64,000 nt of DNA from NCBI RefSeq assembly GCF_012849555.1, contig NZ_CP051685.1, positions 1,922,001-1,986,000 of the forward strand, in the 5' to 3' direction. This document shows, piece after piece, positions 8,681 through 16,425 of the stretch. The first letter of the stretch is position 1, and each line of letters starts with the position of its first letter. The notes under the pieces were generated by a model, which made no database searches, had not been told where the DNA came from, and saw nothing but the letters and a program-made list of their open reading frames with translations. Both the position numbers and the translations under genes were made by a program. This stretch comes from Massilia forsythiae. Its GTDB lineage: Bacteria; Pseudomonadota; Gammaproteobacteria; Burkholderiales; Burkholderiaceae_D.

Positions 8681-11176
8681 TTAGAAGCTGTAGGTGCCGC
8701 GCGCGTAGATGTAGCGCCCGCTGTTGCCCCACGGCGTGTAGTTCGAGAACGGCGCGTTGCTGGTGGTGTTCAGCGCCGGCGGCAGCGTCGCCGAGTACTG
8801 GTCGAACACGTTGTCCGCGCCCAGCGCCAGGTTCAGCTTGGGCGTGAGGGCATATCGCGCTTCCAGGTCGACGATGGTCTTCGGTTTCAGCTCGAAGTCG
8901 AAGGCGGCGGTGGTGCCCGGCGACAGCACCTCGCCGTAGCGGGTGGCGCGCGCGGTCAGGCCGAGCTGCGCCAGCTTCCAGTTGACGCTGGCCGTGACCT
9001 TGTTCCTCGGCTGGCCCTTTTCCAGCGTCAGTACGTTGACGCGGTCGAACAGCACCGGTGCCGGGTTCAGCGCCGCCAGCTGGGCCGTGGTCGGCGTCCT
9101 GGTCACTTCGGTGCGGTTGTAGTTGCCGGCCAGGGTGAAATCGAAGCGGCCGACGTTGCCCGCGTTCCACGGCAGGTTGGCGACGATGTCGACGCCGTCG
9201 GTATGGGTGTCGACGCCGTTGATGAAGAAGCGGCCGCCGCCGATGCCGCTGAAGCCCTGCGACACGATGTAGTTGCGCACCGCCGCCGAGGTCAGGTTTT
9301 CCGACAGCACGATGCGGTCGCGCACGTTGATGCGGTAGGCGTCCACGGTCAGGCTCACCGGGGCGAAGCGCATCACGGCACCGAGCGAGAAGTTGGTCGA
9401 TTTCTCCGCCTTCAGCGGCTTGGCGCCGAGCGCCAGCGCCACCGGATCGGTCGGGCGGAAGGTGGTGATCTCGTACGGCACGCCGTCGATGAAGTTGGTC
9501 GAGGTCGAGGTGAACTTCTGCTGCTGCAGCGACGGCGCCCTGAAACCGTTCTGCACCGAGCCGCGCAAGGCGAAGTTCTTGCCGAAGTCGTAGCGCCCGG
9601 ACAGTTTACCGGCCAGGCTGTTGCCGAAGTCCGAATACCGTTCGCCGCGCACCGCCGCCGAGGCCAGGAAGGCATCGGTGACGTTCGCTTCCAGGTCGGC
9701 GAACACGCCGATCGCGGTGCGCGCGGTGCTGACGTTGTTGGCCGGGCGGAAGCCCGGGAACACTTGCGCGCCGGCCGCGGCCGGGGTGCCGTTGGTCAGC
9801 AGGCGTCCGCCGTTGCGGTAGGAATCCGCTTCGCCGGCGTGCATCTCGTAGCCTTCGCGCCGCACCTCGGTGCCGACCGCGAGATTCAGCGGCGAGGCCA
9901 GGCCGTTCACGTCGAACTTGCGCACCCCGGTCAGGTTGTACACCAGCTGGTTGTACGAATAGCCGCCGGCATCGAAGCTGGTCTTGCTGGTGGCGCCGAT
10001 CGAGGCGTTCAGGGTGTTCTCGATCTGGTAGTCCATGCGGTTCTGGCCGTACACCAGCGAGGCGTCCATGTCCCAGTCGCCTTCGGTCCAGCTGACGCCG
10101 GCGGCGGCGCTGAAGTCTTCCACGGTGGGGGCGATGATCGGCAGGAAGCCGTTCGGGTAGATCGATTGCACGTTTCTCGCATCCTGCGGCATGCGGAAAT
10201 AGCCGGCCGAGGCGGCGTCGCGCCGCTGGTAGCCGCTCCAGCCGTACAGCTTGGCGCCGCCGCCCAGGTCGTTGCCGGCGTTGACGAACACCGTCTTTTG
10301 CTGCATCTCCGGCTCGCCGTACCAGGCGTCGAAGCGGTTGATGGTCAGCTCGCGCGGATCGTAGGCGCCGTTGACGCGCGCGTACAGCTGGCGCATGTCG
10401 TAGCCGCTGCGCTCGGTGTGTTCCTGGTCCTTGTACTCGGCGGCGATGGTGACGTAGCCGCTTTCGCCCCACGGCAGGCCTTTCCAGGCGCTGACGGTCT
10501 TGGTCTGGCCGTCGCTGCGCTTCCTCGACGAGGGCGCGCTCCAGGCGGCGCCGGCCGGCGCGGCGGCGCTCAGCAGGTCGTATTCGGTCTTGCGCTCGCC
10601 GAAGGAGACCGTGCCCTCTCCGCCGTCGCGGTCGGTGCGCAGGCGGATGTTGACCACGCCGGAGATCGCGTCCGACCCGTACTGGGCGGCGGCGCCGTCG
10701 CGCAGCACCTCGATGTTCTTGACGATCGCCGACGGGATCGAGTTCATGTCGACCGCGGCCGCGCCGCGTCCGATGCTGCCGTTCAGGTTGACCAGCGAGG
10801 CGGCGTGGCGGCGCTTGGAATTGACCAGCACCAGGCTCTGGTCGGGCGACATGCCGCGCAGCGTGGCCGGGCGCACGGTATCGGTGCCGTCGGTGATCGC
10901 GGGACGCGGGAAGTTCAGCGAGGGCAAGGCCACCGCGAGGGCCTGGTTGAGTTCGGTCGAGCCGCTGGTTTTCAGGGTCTCGGCCGAGATGATGTCGACC
11001 GGCGACGCGGTGTCGAGCGCGCTGCGGTTGGCGACCCGGGTGCCGGTCACGACCACGGTGGCGGCGGCGCCATCGGTGGCCGCGCCGCTGTCCTGGGCTT
11101 GCGCCATTCCGCTGGCGAATACGGTGGCGATGGCCAGGGCGAGTGCGGTTTTTTCCGGTACAAATCGTTGTTGCAT
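8681..11176 (-). CDS. TonB-dependent outer-membrane receptor
   Basis: 831-residue outer-membrane transporter of unknown substrate. A signal peptide (ALALAIATVFASGMAQAQ) is followed by a TonB-box-like stretch (ATVVVTGTRV), the plug domain (SPVDIISAETLKTSG, TLRGMSPDQSLVLVNSKRRH, EVLRDGAAAQYGSDAISGVVNI) and a long beta-barrel with repeated aromatic strands. It contains NGFRAPSLQQQKFTST in the late barrel and ends in ARGTYSF with a terminal Phe, as required for barrel assembly. The plug resembles the iron/cobalamin class that often turns out to take up siderophores or oligosaccharides in this order. No neighbouring sigma/anti-sigma pair or hydrolase helps to name the ligand. Confidence 0.93.
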   Translation of the reverse strand: MQQRFVPEKTALALAIATVFASGMAQAQDSGAATDGAAATVVVTGTRVANRSALDTASPVDIISAETLKTSGSTELNQALAVALPSLNFPRPAITDGTDTVRPATLRGMSPDQSLVLVNSKRRHAASLVNLNGSIGRGAAAVDMNSIPSAIVKNIEVLRDGAAAQYGSDAISGVVNIRLRTDRDGGEGTVSFGERKTEYDLLSAAAPAGAAWSAPSSRKRSDGQTKTVSAWKGLPWGESGYVTIAAEYKDQEHTERSGYDMRQLYARVNGAYDPRELTINRFDAWYGEPEMQQKTVFVNAGNDLGGGAKLYGWSGYQRRDAASAGYFRMPQDARNVQSIYPNGFLPIIAPTVEDFSAAAGVSWTEGDWDMDASLVYGQNRMDYQIENTLNASIGATSKTSFDAGGYSYNQLVYNLTGVRKFDVNGLASPLNLAVGTEVRREGYEMHAGEADSYRNGGRLLTNGTPAAAGAQVFPGFRPANNVSTARTAIGVFADLEANVTDAFLASAAVRGERYSDFGNSLAGKLSGRYDFGKNFALRGSVQNGFRAPSLQQQKFTSTSTNFIDGVPYEITTFRPTDPVALALGAKPLKAEKSTNFSLGAVMRFAPVSLTVDAYRINVRDRIVLSENLTSAAVRNYIVSQGFSGIGGGRFFINGVDTHTDGVDIVANLPWNAGNVGRFDFTLAGNYNRTEVTRTPTTAQLAALNPAPVLFDRVNVLTLEKGQPRNKVTASVNWKLAQLGLTARATRYGEVLSPGTTAAFDFELKPKTIVDLEARYALTPKLNLALGADNVFDQYSATLPPALNTTSNAPFSNYTPWGNSGRYIYARGTYSF

Positions 11177-11494
11177 CTTCTTGCTTCCTTATTCTTGGTC
11201 GACGGCGCCTGGCTTCTGGGGGCGGCAGGCAGGGGGCGATGCGAAGCGGGTAAACAGCACGGATCGATACAGCGTGGTTCTGTTCCTGGTCGGGAGGCGG
11301 CACGGTGCGTTCGTGCTTGTCTTGTAGCAAGCACGGCTCGAGTCTGGGCTGCGACCATGAGCGTTGTCAATTAATTCAGACCAACTGTATGTAAAGACGC
11401 AACACTTGCCCATGCATGGTGCATGCCGTGATTGCCCAGGGAGCGGCGCGCGCGCCGCACGCACCGCGAACAAGCGTTGCCAGGAGGGCGGCGT
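11177..11494. other. intergenic region between c-di-GMP gene and TonB receptor
   Basis: 318 bp with no supported gene. It must carry the promoter for the minus-strand receptor. On that strand a TTGACA hexamer is present (complement of 11365-11370) within an AT-richer patch at 11365-11400, but I see no convincing -10 element at the right distance. No repeat or terminator with a T-run is visible. Confidence 0.5.
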
Positions 11495-13632
11495 CTAGGC
11501 CGTCAGCGCCAGCTGGCGCAGTGTGCCGACCGCATAGCCCTGGGCGTAATCGATGCCGAGCCCGCACACCACGTCCAGCGTGGCGGCATCCTCGACATAT
11601 TCCGCCACGGTGCGGATGCCCATCACGTGGCCGACCTCGTTGATGGCCTTGACCAGTGCCTGGTTGACGTCGTTGCCGGCGATGCCGCGGATGAACAGGC
11701 CGTCGATTTTCAGGTAATCCACCGGCAGCGCGCGCAGGTAGGCGAACGAGGACAGGCCGCTGCCGAAATCGTCGAGCGAGAAATGGCAGCCGAGCGTGCG
11801 CAGGGCGCCGATGAATTCCTGCGCCTTGGGCAGGTTGGCGATCACCGCGGTCTCGGTGATCTCGAAGCAGAGCTGGCCGGGATCGACGCCGTAGGCCGCG
11901 ATCTCCGAGGTGATATGGGAGAGGACCGCTTCGTCGCCCAGCGAGATGCCGGACAGGTTGATGGAATACATCGGCGCCGGGGCCGCCTTGCCGCCGGCGC
12001 GGCGGCCGCGCTCGATGGCGATGTGGGCGCACACGTGGCTGATCACCCAGCGGTCGAGCGGCACCATCAGGTCGTAGCGCTCGGCGGCGGGAAGGCATCC
12101 GCCGGAGTCCGGCGGATGGCGGCGCCGGGCAGGATCATCTTGCCCGGCTTGACCCCCGCCTGCTCGCCGTCCGGTGCATCCTCGGCGATGCGCAGCAGCA
12201 CTTCCTGGTGGCCGTTGCCGCCATCCTTCAGGCTGACGATCGGCTGCGAAAACAGGCGGAACTGGTCCTTGTCGAGCGCCTCGGTCAGGCGCGACACCCA
12301 GTGCATCTCGCCCAGGCGCTGCGCCAGCACGACGTCGCTTTCCTGGTATACGTGCACGCGGTTGCGGCCCTGCTCCTTGGCCAGGTAGCAGGCCTGGTCG
12401 GCGGCGATCAGGAGTTCCGTCACCGACTTGCTGTGCTCGCTGATCTCGACCAGGCCGATCGACACCCCGATCTCGAATGCGCGTCCGGCCCACACGAAGC
12501 GGAAATCCTTGACCGCCTGGCGCAGTTCCTCGGCCAGTTTCAGGGCGCGCGGCAGCGGGCAGAACGCCAGGATCACGCCGAGTTCGTCGCCGCCCAGGCG
12601 CGCCAGCACGTCGCTTTCGCGCATGCGCTGCTGCAGCAGGTGCGCCAGGGTCTGCAGCAGCAGATCGCCGGCGCCGTGGCCGCAGGTGTCGTTGACCACC
12701 TTGAAGCGGTCCAGGTCGAGGTACAGCAGCGCGTGGTGGTGGCCGTCGTTCTTGGCGTTGCGCAGCGCTTCGGCGATGGCGGTCTCGAACGCGCGCCGGT
12801 TGATCAGGCCGGTCAGCGAATCGTGCGCCGCCTGCCAGGTCAACTGGTGCGTCAGCGTGCGCTCGTGGGTGACGTCGTGCAGCACCACCACCGCGCCCAG
12901 GATGGCGCCGTCGCGCGCGCGGATCGGCGCCGACGAATCCTCGATCGCCAGGCGGCGGCCGTCGCGCGCCAGCAGCAGCGCGCGCGCACTGACGCCGACC
13001 GTCCGCCGTTCGCGCAGGCACAATTGCACCGGGTTGTCGAGTTCACGGCCGTCGGCTTCGTCGACCAGGCGCACGATGCGGGCGACGTCGATGCCGTCGG
13101 CCTGCTGGTGCATCCAGCCGGTGAGTTCCTCGGCCACCCGGTTCATGAAGCACACGCGGCCGCGCGCATCGGTGGCGACCACACCGTCGCCGATCGAGGC
13201 GAGCGTCACCTCGGCGCGCTCCTTCTGCTCGAACAGCTGGGCTTCCTGCAGCTTGCGCGGGGTATCGTCCCAGATGATGCCGAGGGTACGTACCGGCAAG
13301 CCATCCTCGCAGACCGGCATGCCGCGGCAGCCGATCCAGCGTACGGTGTCGTCAGGCAATACGATGCGGTATTCGAAATGATAGGGCGCGCATTTGCCGA
13401 CGCGCTGCTGCATGCGCTCGGTCAGCAGGTCGCGGTCGGCCGGGTGGACCAGCGCCAGGAAATCGCGAAAGGATTGCTGCTGGTCGACCGGCGCCAGGCC
13501 GATCAGGGCGGCGCCGTCGCCGGACCAGGTAATCACCCCCTCGGTGACGTCGTTGCCGACCACCGTGGCGTCCCAGATCGACATGCGCGCCGCACCGAGC
13601 ACCAGGTGCAGGCGCAAGCGGGTTTCCTGCAT
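11495..13632 (-). pseudogene. PAS-PAS-GGDEF-EAL cyclic-di-GMP signalling protein, frameshifted in the EAL domain
   Basis: Encodes a c-di-GMP turnover protein in two frames. The first frame (13632 to the stop at 12067-12069) holds a PAS domain (HPADRDLLTERM, WIGCRGMPV), a second PAS (ATDARGRVCFMNRVAEELTG), a GGDEF domain with the variant site RLGGDELGV, and the start of EAL with the variant QEVLLRI. The second frame resumes at PAAERYDLMVPLDRWVI and carries INLSG, FEITETA, DDFGSGLSSF and LKIDGLFIRG to a stop at 11495. The break coincides with a 23-bp perfect palindrome at 12096-12118; removing exactly those bases restores one frame (PGA-A-LPAAERY). Start 13632 has GGGAGG upstream; an ATG at 13668 is possible. 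Either a real null allele or an assembly error. Confidence 0.85.
12096..12118. repeat. 23-bp perfect palindrome (11-1-11) inserted in the EAL domain
   Basis: CATCCGCCGGA (12096-12106), a single G, then TCCGGCGGATG (12108-12118), the exact reverse complement. Its length is 2 modulo 3 and it accounts exactly for the frameshift of the surrounding gene. No target duplication is obvious. Confidence 0.85.
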
Positions 13633-13734
13633 CGCCGCCTCCCCTTTTGCGTTCGAGTCGGCATTCATTAAAAGGTTCCGACGGAAAATCAGGGGGAGGC
13701 ACCCGGCAGCGGCCGCGCCGGGCAAGCGCTGGCG

Positions 13735-14679
13735 TCAGTGCGCCGCCGCACGCTTGCCGCGCAGGCGCCCCACCAGCGTTACCGCCAGCAGCACCACGGC
13801 GCCGATGACGACGCCGGCCACGGCATCGACCAGGTGCGGGGCCAGCGCCGCCAGCAGGCCGCCGACCACGGGCGTGCCGGCCACGGCCTGGGCGGCATGT
13901 TCGGACAGGTGGTGCAGCGGCTCCACCGCATGGCCGATGATGCCGCCGCCGACCATGAACATGGCCGCCGTGCCCAGCACCGACAGCGCCTTCATGAGGC
14001 GCGGCGCGGCCGCCAGCAGCAGCTTGCCGAGCGAGCGCGCGGCGCCGTTCTCGCGCCGGCTCAGGTACAAACCGGCGTCGTCGATCTTGACGATCGCCGC
14101 CACCAGGCCGTACACGCCGACCGTCATCGCGAGCGCCACCGCCACCAGCGCCGCCACCTGGGCGCCGAAGGTCGTGTCCTGCTCGTTGACCACGCCCAGC
14201 GCGATCACGATGATTTCCGCCGACAAGATAAAGTCGGTGCGCACCGCGCCCTTGATCTTGTCCTGCTCGACGGCGCGCATGTCGGTATTCGCCGCCAGCG
14301 CCGCGGCCAGCGCTTCCTGGTGGGCGGCATCCTCGGCGCCGCTGTGGAGGAACTTGTGGGCCAGCTTTTCGAAGCCCTCGTAGCACAGGAAGGCGCCGCC
14401 GACCATCAATAGCGGCGTGATCGCCTGCGGCACGAATGCCGAGATCGCCAGCGCGGCCGGCACCAGGATCGCCTTGTTGCGCAGCGAACCGACCGCCACC
14501 GCCCACACCACCGGCAGTTCGCGCTCGGCGTTCACGCCGCTCACCTGCTGGGCGTTCAGGGCCAGGTCGTCGCCCAATACCCCGGCGGTCTTCTTGGCCG
14601 CCACCTTGCTCATCAATGCGACGTCGTCGAGGACGCTGGCGATGTCGTCGATAAGAGCCAATAAACTTCCTGCAGCCAT
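13735..14679 (-). CDS. DUF808 family inner-membrane protein
   Basis: 314 residues. The N-terminus (MAAGSLLALIDDIASVLDDVALMSKVAAKKTAG up to DDLALNAQQV) is the highly conserved start of DUF808/YedI proteins, followed by PVVWAVAVGSLRNKAILVP, FVPQAITPLLMVGGAFLCYEG and EKLAHKF. At least five hydrophobic segments follow. Start at 14679 has AGGA at proper distance. The family is of unknown function. It lies downstream of nothing on its strand and 100 bp upstream of the c-di-GMP gene; no functional link is evident. Confidence 0.9.
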   Translation of the reverse strand: MAAGSLLALIDDIASVLDDVALMSKVAAKKTAGVLGDDLALNAQQVSGVNAERELPVVWAVAVGSLRNKAILVPAALAISAFVPQAITPLLMVGGAFLCYEGFEKLAHKFLHSGAEDAAHQEALAAALAANTDMRAVEQDKIKGAVRTDFILSAEIIVIALGVVNEQDTTFGAQVAALVAVALAMTVGVYGLVAAIVKIDDAGLYLSRRENGAARSLGKLLLAAAPRLMKALSVLGTAAMFMVGGGIIGHAVEPLHHLSEHAAQAVAGTPVVGGLLAALAPHLVDAVAGVVIGAVVLLAVTLVGRLRGKRAAAH

Positions 14680-14897
14680 GTTCCTGCTCCCAATGTCAAT
14701 ATGTCCACATCTTAACCGAGCGGATCGTGCGCTTTGCACACGGTTCAGGCGCGCTATCTGCGTTTCAAGCCTGCCAATCTGCAGCCCGTCGCTTTGCGCC
14801 CGATGCGGCGCCCACGCGTACGTATAGTTCGATCATCGGCTGCGCCACGCCAGCCTCGACTTGCAAAGACCCGCAACGCCCCGACAAAGGAGATGCC

Positions 14898-15119
14898 ATG
14901 AGAGATGCCATGAACGTGAATGTCGACCTGGCTGCCGCGCCCCGCCGCCGCGCCCGCCCGCCAAAGCGCAAGACCCGCATCACGATCTACCTCGACGACG
15001 AAGTGCTGGACGCGTTCCGCCTGTGCGCCGAGCGCACCGGCACCGGTTATCAGACGCTGATCAACGCCGCCCTGCGCCTGCGCCTGAACGGCCAGGACGG
15101 CGCTGCCCTGGCCGGCTGA
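14898..15119 (+). CDS. small ribbon-helix-helix protein, BrnA/CopG-like (solitary antitoxin-like)
   Basis: 73 residues: a basic N-terminus rich in Arg/Pro (PRRRARPPKRKTR) then ITIYLDDEVLDAFRLCAERTGTGYQTLINAALRLRL. The ITIYLDDEVL strand, helix and TGYQTLINAALR second helix match the C-terminal RHH dimerisation/DNA-binding fold of BrnA-type antitoxins. It starts after AAAGGAG. No BrnT-like toxin frame precedes or follows it, so it is an orphan regulator or antitoxin. A short alternative start at 14910 is in frame. Confidence 0.7.
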   Translation: MRDAMNVNVDLAAAPRRRARPPKRKTRITIYLDDEVLDAFRLCAERTGTGYQTLINAALRLRLNGQDGAALAG

Positions 15120-15161
15120 AACCGGCCTCTGCATTTGCCGCGCATCGCATACGCCCTGCCA

Positions 15162-15184
15162 GTACAAGGCTTGCCGCCTTGTAC
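15162..15184. repeat. inverted repeat between RHH gene and HU gene
   Basis: GTACAAGGC (15162-15170), loop TTGCC, GCCTTGTAC (15176-15184): perfect 9-bp arms. No T-run follows, so it is either an operator upstream of the HU gene or a weak end-of-transcript hairpin for the RHH gene. Confidence 0.55.
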
Positions 15185-15189
15185 GCAGA

Positions 15190-15218
15190 TTACACGTGGC
15201 AATTAATTATGCTAATCT
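15190..15218 (+). promoter_or_regulatory. candidate promoter of the HU gene (extended -10)
   Basis: TTACAC at 15190-15195, 17 bp, then TAATCT at 15213-15218 preceded by TGC, giving an extended -10 like element in a locally AT-rich patch 27 bp before the HU start codon. The match to sigma-70 consensus is only moderate. Confidence 0.35.
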
Positions 15219-15244
15219 TCCGGCTCTTTTATACGGAGGATTTT

Positions 15245-15538
15245 ATGAAAAAAGGCGAACTGATCGCTGAATTCGCGAAGCGCACCGAGATGTCGGGCGC
15301 CGCCGCCAACGACGCTGTCAATACCATCATCGAGATCATCACCGAGCGCCTGAAAAAGGGCGACACGGTCGGCATCACCGGTTTCGGCACCTTCTCGGTC
15401 ACCAAGCGCGCCGCGCGCAAGGGCCGCAACCCGGCCACCGGCGAAGCGATCAAGATCGCCGCGTCGAAGACCCCGCGTTTTTCCGCCGGCGCCACCCTGA
15501 AGGCCGCCGTCAATCCGAAGAAAAAGAAAGCGGCGTGA
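15245..15538 (+). CDS. HU-family nucleoid-associated DNA-binding protein
   Basis: 97-residue histone-like protein that bends and compacts DNA as a dimer. It starts MKKGELIAEFAKRTEMSG and shows the family core GFGTFSVTKRAARKGRNPATGEAIKIAASKTPRFSAGATLK, including the DNA-clamping beta-arm with the conserved GRNPATGE turn, and ends with a lysine tail (PKKKKAA). Ribosome site CGGAGG lies at ideal spacing. It is monocistronic: an inverted repeat lies upstream and a strong GC hairpin downstream. Codon usage (few rare codons) is as expected for an abundant protein. Confidence 0.95.
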   Translation: MKKGELIAEFAKRTEMSGAAANDAVNTIIEIITERLKKGDTVGITGFGTFSVTKRAARKGRNPATGEAIKIAASKTPRFSAGATLKAAVNPKKKKAA

Positions 15539-15548
15539 TTGCCGGGCT

Positions 15549-15586
15549 GGCGCGCGGCGCGGCGGCCCTGCCGCGCGCCGCGCGCC
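15549..15586 (+). terminator. strong GC hairpin after HU gene
   Basis: GGCGCGCGGCGCG (15549-15561) pairs perfectly with CGCGCCGCGCGCC (15574-15586) around a 12-nt loop, starting ten bases after the HU stop. There is no T-run, so it may act as a 3' stabiliser or as a Rho-assisted end rather than as a classic intrinsic terminator. Confidence 0.5.
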
Positions 15587-15638
15587 ATGCCTTATCTAGT
15601 TTGCCGTACCCTCCCACTCCTCCAGATCCATCCCCAGC

Positions 15639-16274
15639 ATGAGTTTCGCTACCTGGCTCGCGTTTGCCATCGCCGGCATCATCATTGCCATTTCCCCCGG
15701 CTCGGGCGCGGTGCTGTCGATGTCGCACGGCCTGGCCTACGGCGTCCGGAAGGCCAGCGCCACCGTGCTCGGCCTTCAATTGGGCCTGATCCTGGTGCTG
15801 GTCATCGCCGGCGCCGGCGTCGGTTCGCTGCTGCTGGCCTCGGAGCTGGCGTTCACGGTGGTCAAGACGGTCGGCGCCCTGTACCTGATCTGGCTCGGCA
15901 TCAGCCAGTGGCGCGCCAAGGCCCATGCGACCAGCGTGTCGACCGCCGGCATGGCGGCGCACCCGTCGTTCGGGCGGCGCGTGATGACCGGCTTTCTCAC
16001 CAACGCGACCAACCCGAAAGGCATCATCTTCATGGTCGCGGTGCTGCCGCAATTCATTTCGAAGGGAGCGCCGGTGCTGCCGCAGCTGGCGATCCTGGCC
16101 GTCACCATGGTCACCATCGACGCCACCGTCATGCACGGCTATGCCTTCCTGGCCTCGTCCATGCAACGCTTCTTCCGCGACGAGCGCGCGGTCAAGACCC
16201 AGAACCGTTTCTTCGGCGGCGTGCTGATGCTGGTCGGCGCGCTGCTGTTCTTCGTCAAGCGCGGCCACGCTTGA
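15639..16274 (+). CDS. LysE/RhtB family amino-acid exporter
   Basis: 211-residue inner-membrane exporter. The start MSFATWLAFAIAGIIIAISPGSGAVLSM contains the LysE-family SPGP-like loop (here SPGSGA). Further features are LGLQLGLILVLVIAGAGVG, LYLIWLGISQWR and FLTNATNPKGIIFMVAVLPQFI, the conserved NPK loop. Five to six membrane helices are visible and the C-terminus FFGGVLMLVGALLFFVKR is typical. Likely substrate is an amino acid such as homoserine lactone/threonine, not determinable here. It appears to be a single-gene unit. Confidence 0.92.
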   Translation: MSFATWLAFAIAGIIIAISPGSGAVLSMSHGLAYGVRKASATVLGLQLGLILVLVIAGAGVGSLLLASELAFTVVKTVGALYLIWLGISQWRAKAHATSVSTAGMAAHPSFGRRVMTGFLTNATNPKGIIFMVAVLPQFISKGAPVLPQLAILAVTMVTIDATVMHGYAFLASSMQRFFRDERAVKTQNRFFGGVLMLVGALLFFVKRGHA

Positions 16275-16425
16275 ACCTGCCGGCTTCCGCATTTCGCAAC
16301 TGTTTGTAACCCGCGTTGTCCCGTACGGGCATGGTGGGTTGTAATCGGATAGGCGCCGGGCATCCGTACGCGGCAGGCGCTGCACGAAGCGATCACGAGA
16401 ACACGCACCCGAGCGGAGACCTCCC

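Noticed and set aside
11365..11370. TTGACA hexamer as -35 of the TonB receptor promoter
   Set aside because: No acceptable -10 hexamer 16-18 bp downstream on that strand; a single hexamer is weak evidence.
8606..11374. 922-codon open frame on the plus strand opposite the TonB receptor
   Set aside because: Shadow of the receptor gene in GC-rich sequence; composition typical of antisense frames, no motifs.
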